Source: JBDKTK01 sp039680225 | Lineage (GTDB): Bacteria > Desulfobacterota > Syntrophia > Syntrophales > UBA4778 | Reading direction: 5' to 3' | Length of the DNA: 7,669 nucleotides | Assembly (NCBI GenBank): GCA_039680225.1 | Contig: JBDKTK010000053.1 | Location: 1 to 7,669, forward strand | Shown: one piece after another, positions 1 to 6,626 of the stretch | Layout: each line of letters starts with the position of its first letter | Numbering within the stretch: position 1 is the stretch's first letter | Position numbers and translations under genes: made by a program | Notes under the pieces: generated by a model | What the model was told of the DNA's origin: nothing | The model's input: the letters and a program-made list of their open reading frames with translations, nothing else | Databases searched by the model: none

Positions 1-6
1 AAAAAT

Positions 7-12
7 GGGAGG
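7..12 (+). promoter_or_regulatory. Shine-Dalgarno site that sets the start of the first MFS gene
   Basis: GGGAGG sits 7 bases before the ATG at 20. It lies inside the reading frame that opens at the ATG at 5, so that earlier ATG would place the ribosome site within the coding sequence and has no site of its own in the visible bases. The start at 20 is therefore preferred. Confidence 0.8.
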
Positions 13-19
13 ATTTTTT

Positions 20-1378
20 ATGGCAGAGGAAACGGCAGCAGCGAGGGCATTGCCCGCAGAAGAAAAAGTGTTTAACAGATGGCTTGTAGTTTTGGGCGCC
101 ATGCTTATCCAGGTAAGCTTGGGCGCGGTCTATATTTATAGTGTGTTTAAACCATCGCTTGCGGCCAGGTTCCCGACCTGGAGCGCAACCGACCTGGCCC
201 TCCCCTCACAGGTCATACTGGCTTTTTTTGCTTTGGGAGTTGTTGTGGCGGGCCGCATTCAGGATAAAATGGGTCCGAAAAAAGTTGCCATGGCCGGCGG
301 TGTCATGCTCGGAGCCGGGCTCATCCTTGCTTCCCGGATGGAAAGCCTTATGATGTTTACGATCTTCTTCAGCGTCCTTGGCGGGCTTGGTATCGGGACG
401 GCTTATGTTTGCCCGCTGGCGACCTGCGTGAAATGGTTCCCGGATATGCGCGGCCTTATTACCGGCCTGGCAGTTGCGGGATTCGGCGCCGGCGCGCTGG
501 TATTCACCCCCGTGGCCAAGGCCCTTGTGGCCGCTACCGGGATCATGCCCACATTCATGTGGCTCGGAATTATCTTTCTTGTTGCCGTTGTTCTGGGTTC
601 GATGCTGCTGAACCTTCCCCCGGCCGGATTCAAGCCGGCGGGATGGAACCCCCCTGCACCCGCCGCGGGAACCGCATCTGCGGCCGCATCCGATTTTGTG
701 TGGCAGGAGATGCTTAAAACTCCCCAGTTCTGGATCCTGTGGCTGACCTATTTCGCCGCCTGCACCGCCGGATTGATGATCATCATGAACGTCCTCAATA
801 TCTGGCAGTCTGTTTCGATCCTGAGTATCGGGAACACATCCCTGATCCCCCAGGCTACTTTCAAGGGCATCACTGATATAGGCGCAACGGCCATCCTGGT
901 GGTCGCCATCCTGAACGCCGGCGGCCGCATCGCCTGGGGCAAGGTATCCGACAACCTGGGCAGGAAGACAACCCTTCTTATTATGTTCGCCCTGTGCGGA
1001 GCAACAATGCTTGCCCTGAACTTCCTGACCTCTTTCCCGCTGTTCATTACCGGCGTTTCCATTGTCGGTTTCTGCTTCGGCGGGTTCCTGGCCCTTTACC
1101 CGGCGGTTACCGCGGATTATTTCGGCACAAAGAACATGGGCGCGAACAACGGATGGATGTTCCTGGCATTCGGCGGCGGCGGGCTTTTCGGCCCCTGGCT
1201 GGCGCCGAAGCTGCAGGCCATTGTCGCCAAGGTCCCCTATGAGGCCATGGACAAAGGCGTGGTTGTCGTGAAACAGTTTGCGGCGGGAAATTTCCTGTAC
1301 GCATTCGTGACTGCCGGAATTATGTGTATTGTTTCCGTGGGCCTTGTCTGGATTGTGAAACCACCCGTCAAGAAGTAA
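20..1378 (+). CDS. OFA-family (oxalate/formate antiporter-like) MFS transporter
   Basis: A 452-residue inner-membrane secondary transporter of the major facilitator superfamily, with about 12 membrane helices. The start at 20 is chosen for its GGGAGG ribosome site; an ATG 15 bases upstream would add five residues. Seen in sequence: the TM2-TM3 loop motif GRIQDKMGPKK (78-88), the OFA-like KWFPDMRG (138-145) followed by a Gly-rich helix, the central proline-rich loop with PAGWNPP (206-212) leading into TPQFW (234-238), the repeat-half loop GRIAWGKVSDNLGRK (302-316), and FGGFLALYPAVTADYFGTK (353-371) followed by an N-G-rich stretch. These are hallmarks of the OFA family, whose known members exchange oxalate/formate or carry small monocarboxylates. 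The substrate here cannot be told from sequence. A perfect hairpin terminator follows 16 bases after the stop, and a divergent paralogue lies next downstream. Confidence 0.9.
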   Translation: MAEETAAARALPAEEKVFNRWLVVLGAMLIQVSLGAVYIYSVFKPSLAARFPTWSATDLALPSQVILAFFALGVVVAGRIQDKMGPKKVAMAGGVMLGAGLILASRMESLMMFTIFFSVLGGLGIGTAYVCPLATCVKWFPDMRGLITGLAVAGFGAGALVFTPVAKALVAATGIMPTFMWLGIIFLVAVVLGSMLLNLPPAGFKPAGWNPPAPAAGTASAAASDFVWQEMLKTPQFWILWLTYFAACTAGLMIIMNVLNIWQSVSILSIGNTSLIPQATFKGITDIGATAILVVAILNAGGRIAWGKVSDNLGRKTTLLIMFALCGATMLALNFLTSFPLFITGVSIVGFCFGGFLALYPAVTADYFGTKNMGANNGWMFLAFGGGGLFGPWLAPKLQAIVAKVPYEAMDKGVVVVKQFAAGNFLYAFVTAGIMCIVSVGLVWIVKPPVKK

Positions 1379-1393
1379 GAGAAGTTTATTATG

Positions 1394-1426
1394 GAAAAAG
1401 GGCAATCCGCCGGATTGCCCTTTTTC
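1394..1426 (+). terminator. Rho-independent terminator, probably bidirectional
   Basis: A perfect inverted repeat: GAAAAAGGGCAATCC, a 3-base GCC loop, then GGATTGCCCTTTTTC. That is 15 paired bases, with an A-tract on the left flank and a T-tract on the right, so it can end transcription from either side. It lies just after the first MFS stop codon and ends only 16 bases before the second MFS start, leaving almost no room for a separate promoter between them. Confidence 0.9.
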
Positions 1427-1442
1427 ATGAGCCTCATCAGAT

Positions 1443-2882
1443 ATGAACAGGCGTAAAGCAGTCGCGGGAGCTCTTCTGGTCCAGGCAGGCCTCGGCAGCA
1501 TAATAAGCTGGGTCATGCTGTTCACCTCCGCGCACGGCCGGGCGGGCGCAATCCTCTCACCGGCTTTTTCATCCGAATGGATATTCACGGCGGGCCTCCT
1601 GGCCTTTGCGGCCGCCGTGCTCTCGTCCGGCCCCTGCAGCGAAAAAATCGGCCCCCGAAAAATTGCGGCGGCCAGCGGGATACTTCTCGGGGCGGGATAT
1701 TGTTCAACTTTGCTCCTGGATATCTCCTCTCTTGAAGAGGCCTGCCTGATAACCGGCGTTTTCGGGGCGGCAGCCGGCCTTGTCTATATTGTATCCATCG
1801 ACACCGGCATGAAATGGTACCCGGAAAAGAAGGGCATCGTGACGGGATTGATCCTGGCGGGCTCCGGATTCGGGGGCCTGTGCTGGTTCAGGACCCAGGA
1901 AATACTCGTGACCATGGTCAGCCTTCAGGACACTCTCCTGGCAATCGGTTGTGTTTCCGCAATGCTGGTCCTCGCCGGCGCTTGCACGATTTCCGAGCCG
2001 CCCGCGGGATACGTGCCCCCGGTCTGGAAAAAACCGGAAAACCCGCTCGCGGACCTGCCGGGCCCCCCGGCGGAACTCAGAGAGATTCTTGGCCGCCCGG
2101 CTTTTTTCATTATAGCCGGTTCAATGCTCCTTGTCTCATCCGCGGCAGTCTTCTTTTCCGGGAACCTGCAATACGCAGGGAACAAGATCCTGGTCGCACG
2201 GGGCCTCGAGGTGCAGCTGGCCGCCCGGATCACTCTGCTCGCAACGGCAATCCTGGCAATTTCGGACGGCCTGGGGCGGATCGCCTGGGGGTCGATCGCC
2301 GACAGCATCGGTTCCAAGCTGACGGTTGTAATTCTCTGCGCGGTCGAAACCGTCATGATAATCCTGATCTCAAGGATGGGCGGCGACGGGTCCATCCTGA
2401 TATTCGGGACATTTGTGATCGGGACGGCGCTCGGCGGCTTATTGACTGTCTTCCCCTGCATAGTCCGTGAGTACGTGGGAGAGCAGGAGTTCGTTAAAAG
2501 TTATTCCATTATTTTTGCATCTTTCCTCTTCATTGCGGCGGGGACCATCCAGGCTTCCGGACTGCTCCGGGAAAGCTTCGGCACGAATACCGCCATGTGG
2601 CTCAATTGCCTGTTCGTATCGGGGGCCCTTCCCCTCGCCGGGGGAGCGGTTATGATGCTGCTGAAGAGACCGGGGCGTAGGGGAATGGTCCGGGAAGATG
2701 AGAACCTGCAAAAAGACGTCGAACCGGATGAATTGCGGCCCGGCGAAATCCGTCCCCCGGAACTTGAGCCCGATGGGCCGCCGGCGGCCGGGCCGTCGGA
2801 AGGCGGGGCGCCGGATGCAGGACTGGACTCAACAACAGAAGAACACAGGGAAAAAGATGAAGCAATTCAACAGAATAATTGA
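1443..2882 (+). CDS. Divergent OFA-like MFS transporter with acidic C-terminal tail
   Basis: A 479-residue inner-membrane transporter, a paralogue of the preceding gene. The first helix, GPRKI after TM2 (70-74), MKWYPEKKG (123-131), EPPAGY (185-190) and GRIAWGSIADSIGSK (278-292) align with it. Several OFA-typical positions have changed: the TM2-TM3 motif reads GPCSEKIGPRK (63-73), with Glu in place of the usual Asp, and the TM10 region reads FPCIVREYVG (337-346) where the first copy has YPAVTADYFG. After the last helix (about 408) comes a 70-residue hydrophilic tail rich in Pro, Glu and Asp, probably disordered and cytoplasmic; the first copy ends with the membrane domain. An in-frame stop at 1428-1430 prevents an earlier start. 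No convincing Shine-Dalgarno site precedes the ATG. The last 26 bases overlap the next gene. Substrate unknown; it may have a sensing or modified transport role (inference). Confidence 0.85.
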   Translation: MNRRKAVAGALLVQAGLGSIISWVMLFTSAHGRAGAILSPAFSSEWIFTAGLLAFAAAVLSSGPCSEKIGPRKIAAASGILLGAGYCSTLLLDISSLEEACLITGVFGAAAGLVYIVSIDTGMKWYPEKKGIVTGLILAGSGFGGLCWFRTQEILVTMVSLQDTLLAIGCVSAMLVLAGACTISEPPAGYVPPVWKKPENPLADLPGPPAELREILGRPAFFIIAGSMLLVSSAAVFFSGNLQYAGNKILVARGLEVQLAARITLLATAILAISDGLGRIAWGSIADSIGSKLTVVILCAVETVMIILISRMGGDGSILIFGTFVIGTALGGLLTVFPCIVREYVGEQEFVKSYSIIFASFLFIAAGTIQASGLLRESFGTNTAMWLNCLFVSGALPLAGGAVMMLLKRPGRRGMVREDENLQKDVEPDELRPGEIRPPELEPDGPPAAGPSEGGAPDAGLDSTTEEHREKDEAIQQNN

Positions 2883-3420
2883 AAGACTTAAAGTAAATGA
2901 AGAGATCTCGGACAAGTTCTTTGAGATCGAGACCGAGATCCTCAAGACGCTGAATTTTCAGGACCTCTTTAATACGCTGCTCTCCGCTATCCGCGAGAAA
3001 TTCGATATCCAGTTCGTCTGCCTGGCGCTGATCGACGATTCGGAATTAAGCGCGCTGGTGAAGTCCATCGTCGAACCCAGAGTACTGGAAGGAAATGTCT
3101 CCTTTGCAAAAAGCGAGCTTCTGGAAGACATCCTCCAAGGAAAGAACGCCCCCGTGTTCCTCAATGACAACCTGGAAATCTGCCACCCGCTTTTTCCCTG
3201 GATGAACAAGGCACAAATGCGCTCCCTGGCCGTGGTGCCGCTGTTCATCGACGGAAAGCTCTGCGGCAGCTTGAACCAGGCCGATTCATCCCTGACGAGG
3301 TTCCGGCCCGGCATCGACGGCAAGTTCCTCTTCCGGCTGGCGACCATGATCTCCATCAGCATCTCCAACGTCACCGCCCACGAGCGGCTCAGGCTTCTGG
3401 TCAAGAAAGCAGAGGGTTAA
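2857..3420 (+). CDS. DUF484/GAF-like small sensory protein
   Basis: A 187-residue soluble protein resembling the DUF484 branch of GAF-fold domains. Seen: an N-terminal helix (3-45, ending LNFQDLFNTLLSAIREKF), the first strand FVCLALIDD (53-61), then the characteristic C-terminal block MRSLAVVPLF-DGKLCGSLN (121-140) and RFRPGIDGKFLFRLATMIS (148-166), which matches the usual pattern of that family: a Gly-Ser-Leu strand, then F-x-P-G, then a long helix. No kinase, cyclase or DNA-binding domain is attached, so it would act by binding a ligand or a partner. The frame is open back to 2698, but the ATG at 2857 is preferred: AGGG lies 6 bases before it, the domain begins there, and residues coded further upstream are a low-complexity shadow of the MFS tail. 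The 26-base overlap suggests translational coupling to the transporter. Ligand unknown. Confidence 0.75.
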   Translation: MKQFNRIIERLKVNEEISDKFFEIETEILKTLNFQDLFNTLLSAIREKFDIQFVCLALIDDSELSALVKSIVEPRVLEGNVSFAKSELLEDILQGKNAPVFLNDNLEICHPLFPWMNKAQMRSLAVVPLFIDGKLCGSLNQADSSLTRFRPGIDGKFLFRLATMISISISNVTAHERLRLLVKKAEG

Positions 3421-3731
3421 AAAATCGGAAATAGATACATCAGCGTCCCGCATTTCACTCCGAGGCGGCAGACCGGACTCAAAATAAATACGCGGCCCGG
3501 TTTACCCGGGAAATAGTCCTTCGCCAAGGAACTGGCTGAGATAAGGCTGATAATCGAGAAAGCCGATTTCAGCCAGGGCGGCAAGGTCAAAATGGCCGAT
3601 CTCATCAGCCGGGTTGGGTGGGGAAACGGCACAAAAATTGACTTAATCTAAATAACCTGTTGAATTTGTAAATATTTATGATAAGCAGAGCAGTCATTTC
3701 TTCTTCACGAAAAACCAGCACCGGAACAGAT
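3421..3731 (+). other. Gene-poor spacer with coding-like relic and a small hairpin
   Basis: This 311-base stretch holds no confident gene. From 3517 to the TAA at 3649-3651 the + frame that is in phase with the upstream GAF-like gene looks coding: GC-rich third positions and a protein-like translation beginning FAKELAEIRLIIEKADF. It follows an in-frame TAG at 3514-3516 and has no usable start except an internal ATG at 3592, which would give 19 residues. It may be the eroded end of a lost gene; I do not recognise the family. At 3496-3510 CCCGG and CCGGG can pair across a 5-base loop but no T-run follows, so it is a poor terminator. The last third (3632-3680) is AT-rich and probably carries the control region of the MarR gene. 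The - strand reading of this region starts only at a GTG without a ribosome site and was not accepted. Confidence 0.35.
3638..3678 (+). promoter_or_regulatory. AT-rich control region of the MarR gene (possible -35 box and operator)
   Basis: TTGACT at 3638-3643 matches the -35 consensus in five of six bases, but no good -10 box lies 16-18 bases further on, so the promoter call is weak. TAAATATTTA at 3669-3678 is a perfect 10-base palindrome in a locally AT-rich stretch, the kind of site a MarR dimer could bind for autorepression. The site ends on the first base of the upstream ATG at 3678, which fits a true start at 3732. Confidence 0.25.
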
Positions 3732-4235
3732 ATGAGCAATAAGAAACCCGTAATCGCCGAAATTATTGATAATCTGAGAAGAGTCTTCCATGTAGTTCAT
3801 GAAAAATCCAAGAAAGCAAAACGGGAGACAGGGCTTACCGGGCCCCAGTTATGGGCCATCAAGGTAATTGCGGAAGAGTCGTCCATTACAATATCCGACC
3901 TTGCGCGGCGGATGTACCTCCATCCGGCAACCGTAGTGGGAATCGTCAACAGGCTCGAGTCATTGGAACTTGTCAAAAGGAACAGGATTTCCAATGACAG
4001 GCGGATTGTACACGTGGCACTGACACCCGAAGGCAGCAAGATACCAAAACAGTCCCCGGAAGTCGCCCAGGGCCTGCTCGTGTCGGGACTGGAGCCGCTC
4101 TCGCTTAAGAGGCTCAAAGAGATACTGGGAGGTCTGGAGGAGCTTGTCCGAATCCTTAGGGCCCAGGAAATGCCGCCTCAATTGATCCTTTCACCGGAAA
4201 AGAATATCCCGGGAAAAGATGACGGCAATTCTTGA
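3732..4235 (+). CDS. MarR-family transcriptional regulator
   Basis: A 167-residue winged-helix DNA-binding protein expected to work as a dimer in the cytoplasm. Seen: an N-terminal dimerisation helix (7-30), LTGPQLWAIKVI (35-46) opening the wing-helix domain, a helix-turn-helix ITISDLARRMYLHPATVVGI (52-71) with its recognition helix near 64-77, and the wing NDRRIVHVALTPEG (88-101), which keeps the D-x-R and LT-x-x-G signature of the family. A C-terminal helical pair (105-143) completes the dimer interface, followed by a polar tail. The ATG at 3678 would add 18 residues unlike the family and has no ribosome site; the ATG at 3732 has GGAA 5 bases upstream and starts the protein where MarR proteins normally begin. 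The effector and the regulated genes are unknown. The upstream transporters and the gene itself are plausible targets, inferred from position only. Confidence 0.88.
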   Translation: MSNKKPVIAEIIDNLRRVFHVVHEKSKKAKRETGLTGPQLWAIKVIAEESSITISDLARRMYLHPATVVGIVNRLESLELVKRNRISNDRRIVHVALTPEGSKIPKQSPEVAQGLLVSGLEPLSLKRLKEILGGLEELVRILRAQEMPPQLILSPEKNIPGKDDGNS

Positions 4236-4246
4236 ATTGATTTTTT
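4226..4246 (+). terminator. Weak AT-rich terminator candidate at the end of the MarR gene
   Basis: CAATT and AATTG pair across a CTTG loop that overlaps the MarR stop codon, and six T residues follow at 4241-4246. The order stem then T-run is right for a terminator, but the stem has only five base pairs, four of them A-T, so it would be feeble alone. Confidence 0.3.
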
Positions 4247-4280
4247 GTCAAATGATTGGTATAGAAACATTCATGCAAAC

Positions 4281-4338
4281 GGGATGGATTTAGGCTCCTT
4301 TAGGTCACCTCCTTTACAGGATCTCCTGAATCCATCCC
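4281..4338. repeat. Long hairpin in the convergent spacer: terminator or small-RNA candidate
   Basis: GGGATGGATT (4281-4290) is the exact reverse complement of AATCCATCCC (4329-4338). Four more pairs, one a G-U, extend the stem inward, and CAAA (4276-4279) can pair with TTTG (4342-4345) across a small internal bulge. The 30-base loop contains CTCCTTTA twice (4295-4302 and 4309-4316) and a competing small hairpin, CAGG-ATCT-CCTG (4317-4328). The loop segment GGTCACCTCCTTT (4303-4315) closely resembles the 3' end of 16S rRNA, the anti-Shine-Dalgarno region. On the - strand the same bases read AAAGGAGG and AAAGGAG. The element lies between converging genes, where a two-way terminator is expected, but no T-tract follows on either strand. 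The hairpin is certain; its function is not. Confidence 0.6.
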
Positions 4339-4361
4339 AGATTTGTTGCCCGCTCCCGGCA

Positions 4362-6626
4362 TCATCCTCCTGCCCTGGCATAGAGTTCGGATTTATAAAC
4401 CTTTTTTACGGTCGACAGGTCTGAAATGATATTTCCCGCCCAGCTGTATATATTTTGCTGAATTACAATGGACCGCATCGAGTCCATCCTGCGTTTTTTT
4501 TCGTGTTCGGGCATTTCTATTGCGTAACGGATACTGTCCGCGAACTCCTCAATCGCATAGGGGTTGATCTGGACGGCATCGGACAGCTCCCGCGCGGCGC
4601 CTGTAAACCGGCTTAAAATCAACACCCCCGAATTGTCTGTTTTCGCGGTTATGAATTCTTTAGCCACCAGGTTCATGCCGTCATGAAGCGAACTGACAAT
4701 GCATAAATCGGCTGTTTTATAATAAGGCTTGATCTCTTCCGGCGAAAACTGGCGCTGGAAATGAAGGATGGGCTTCCAGTCGCCGGTCGAGTATTTCCAG
4801 TTTATCCTCTCGACCTTTTCATCTATTTCGTCGAGAAGGTCGTGGTATGTCTTTATGTGCGTGCGGCTTGGCGACGCTATCTGGATGAAAACGAATTTTT
4901 CCCGGAATTGAGGGTACTTTTCCAGAAAACGGTCGATTGCCAGCAACCGCTCGAGGATCCCCTTGGTGTAATCGATTCTCTCCACGCTTACCGCCACAAT
5001 TTTGTCCTCTAGCTTCAGCTTCCGTGTAATGCGCTCTTTTTCCGTTTCCAACCCTTCCCCATCGGTCCCAAAAAGTTCCTGGTCCACGCTGATCGGGTAA
5101 GTCCTGACAAGTGTTTCCATCCCGCCCTGGACAACGCTGAACCTTTCAGAATCCACCCTGCATTCCAGCAGCCGGTTTGCGGTGTCCAGGAAATTATTGC
5201 AGTGCCACTGGACGTGAAAGCCTATGAGGTCGCAGCCAAGCATTCCCTTCAGTATCTCATTTCCATACGGACAGATGGAAAAGACCTCGGGGTTGGGCCA
5301 GGGGATATGCCAGAAAAGCGCGACAGTCGCATCGGGCCGCAGTTCCTTTATCATCTGCGGAAGCATGGTGAAATGATAGTCCTGGATGAATACGACGGGG
5401 TCATTGTAAGGCATTTCTTCAACAACGCTCCTGGCGAATTTCTCGTTGACCTTGCGGTAGGTCTGCCAGTCCTGTTCCCTGAAGGTGGGCCTTGTGTGAG
5501 TTATGTGGCACAACGGCCAGAGTCCCTCGTTTGAGAAGCCGTAATAATATCCCTCCTCCTCATCCTTTGATAGCCAGACCCTTTTCAAGATGTACTGTTC
5601 GTTCCCGGGAGGGGCCCCTAATTTATCGCGGGAATTTACAAACTGCCGGTCGGCATTGCCGCTCCCGTGGGCTATCCAGGTCCCGCCGCAGGCCCTCATG
5701 ACCGGATCGATCGCGGTCACGACTCCACTGGCAGGCCATGTGCATTCGGCTTCACCGTCCTCGCGGACAACGTGAAGGTACGGCTCCCTGTTGGAAACCA
5801 CTATGAGCGAGCTTTCTCCAAACCTGGCCTGGACCAGTTCCCTGAGCCTTCCCTCCGTCCACAGCCCGTTTTTTTCCACCTTCTCCTGGGCTTCCTCGAT
5901 TATTGACTTGCGGGCCACCCGCAGTTGAAGAGCAACCTGCTCGACCTCGCTCGCCAGCAGGCCCAGCTCGCCATGGGTTTCAACAGAGGGCGGTCCCGTA
6001 TCGGTCTGGCCCTTCTGGAAGTGCTGGAACCAGTCCGTGAGCCGCTTGACGGGGACCACATAAAGCTGGCGATGGGCGAGCAAAGATATCGCAAGAGTCA
6101 ACAGAAGGAAAAACCCCAGTGAAAATGCAGTGATTTTCCATACTTCGGAGAGTCTGGAGAATACCGGAGACGTATCGTAAATGACCTCGACCAGTCCCAG
6201 AACGCCGCCCTCGTCATCCAGCACCGGATGGATATAGCTGAAGACGGAGTACTTTTTGAATTCAATGATTTCCCCCTGGCCCTTGCGGGTTTCCAGGATT
6301 TTTTTCAGTCCATCCCTGTTCTTTTCTTTCCAGTCGGAGATCCTCTGGGTGACGGCTATTATGTCCCCTTTGTCGTCATACAGGACGCAGCCGCGCATCT
6401 CGCTGGCGTCAAAACGCTCCACCAGGCGCTTTGCCCGCCTGCCGTCTTCCGAGATAAGAATGTGGGCGGCCGAAAGGTCCATACTTTCCGCGACTGTGGC
6501 GGCTCTCGTCTTTATTTCAGCAAAGAGGTTCTTCTCAACCGTGCGGGCCTGGTACACCCCTATTGCCGCGAAGACGATCGAGACGATAACGATGACCGGA
6601 AGGAAAAAAATGAGCACCCTTTTCAT
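4362..6626 (-). CDS. otsA: Membrane sensor-HAMP-trehalose-6-phosphate synthase fusion
   Basis: A 754-residue protein whose C-terminal part makes trehalose-6-phosphate from UDP-glucose and glucose-6-phosphate (GT20 family). Order of parts: TM1 (4-25), a periplasmic single-Cache-like domain (about 28-162, with VLYDDKGDIIA at 81-91 and YIHPVLDDEGGVLGLVEVIY at 131-150), TM2 (164-184), HAMP (about 186-240, with the key Pro192 and the GELG stretch at 219-222), a charged helical linker (240-270), then the GT20 domain (273-747). Residues matching the E. coli OtsA active site are present: Arg280, Trp370, Asp416, His439, Arg550, Lys555, Asp649 and Glu657, the last two in HDGMNLVAKE (648-657). The usual GG-L loop reads SGVV (300-303). 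OtsA is normally about 470 soluble residues, so some 270 are extra. The start has GGAGG 7 bases upstream and overlaps the preceding stop as ATGA. The fusion suggests direct control by a periplasmic signal (inference). Confidence 0.93.
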   Translation of the reverse strand: MKRVLIFFLPVIVIVSIVFAAIGVYQARTVEKNLFAEIKTRAATVAESMDLSAAHILISEDGRRAKRLVERFDASEMRGCVLYDDKGDIIAVTQRISDWKEKNRDGLKKILETRKGQGEIIEFKKYSVFSYIHPVLDDEGGVLGLVEVIYDTSPVFSRLSEVWKITAFSLGFFLLLTLAISLLAHRQLYVVPVKRLTDWFQHFQKGQTDTGPPSVETHGELGLLASEVEQVALQLRVARKSIIEEAQEKVEKNGLWTEGRLRELVQARFGESSLIVVSNREPYLHVVREDGEAECTWPASGVVTAIDPVMRACGGTWIAHGSGNADRQFVNSRDKLGAPPGNEQYILKRVWLSKDEEEGYYYGFSNEGLWPLCHITHTRPTFREQDWQTYRKVNEKFARSVVEEMPYNDPVVFIQDYHFTMLPQMIKELRPDATVALFWHIPWPNPEVFSICPYGNEILKGMLGCDLIGFHVQWHCNNFLDTANRLLECRVDSERFSVVQGGMETLVRTYPISVDQELFGTDGEGLETEKERITRKLKLEDKIVAVSVERIDYTKGILERLLAIDRFLEKYPQFREKFVFIQIASPSRTHIKTYHDLLDEIDEKVERINWKYSTGDWKPILHFQRQFSPEEIKPYYKTADLCIVSSLHDGMNLVAKEFITAKTDNSGVLILSRFTGAARELSDAVQINPYAIEEFADSIRYAIEMPEHEKKRRMDSMRSIVIQQNIYSWAGNIISDLSTVKKVYKSELYARAGG

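Noticed and set aside
5..19. ATG at 5 as the start of the first MFS gene
   Set aside because: It would place the GGGAGG ribosome site inside the gene; the ATG at 20 has ideal spacing from that site.
206..1588. Long - strand open frame (460 codons) opposite the first MFS gene
   Set aside because: It is antisense to a clear membrane transporter; its translation is rich in His, Gly, Gln and Arg with no domain, and it runs through the terminator hairpin. It is a shadow of GC-rich codon use.
2698..2856. Upstream extension of the GAF-like gene
   Set aside because: The 53 extra residues are Arg/Lys/Pro-rich and are merely another frame of the transporter's tail; the ribosome site and domain boundary favour the ATG at 2857.
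3417..3632. 71-codon - strand frame between the GAF-like and MarR genes
   Set aside because: It starts at a GTG without a ribosome site and resembles no protein; the opposite strand looks more coding-like.
4281..4338. Integron attC site or transposon end
   Set aside because: The flanks lack the paired core sites of attC, no integrase or transposase is near, no target duplication is visible, and no second copy of the stem was seen in the window.
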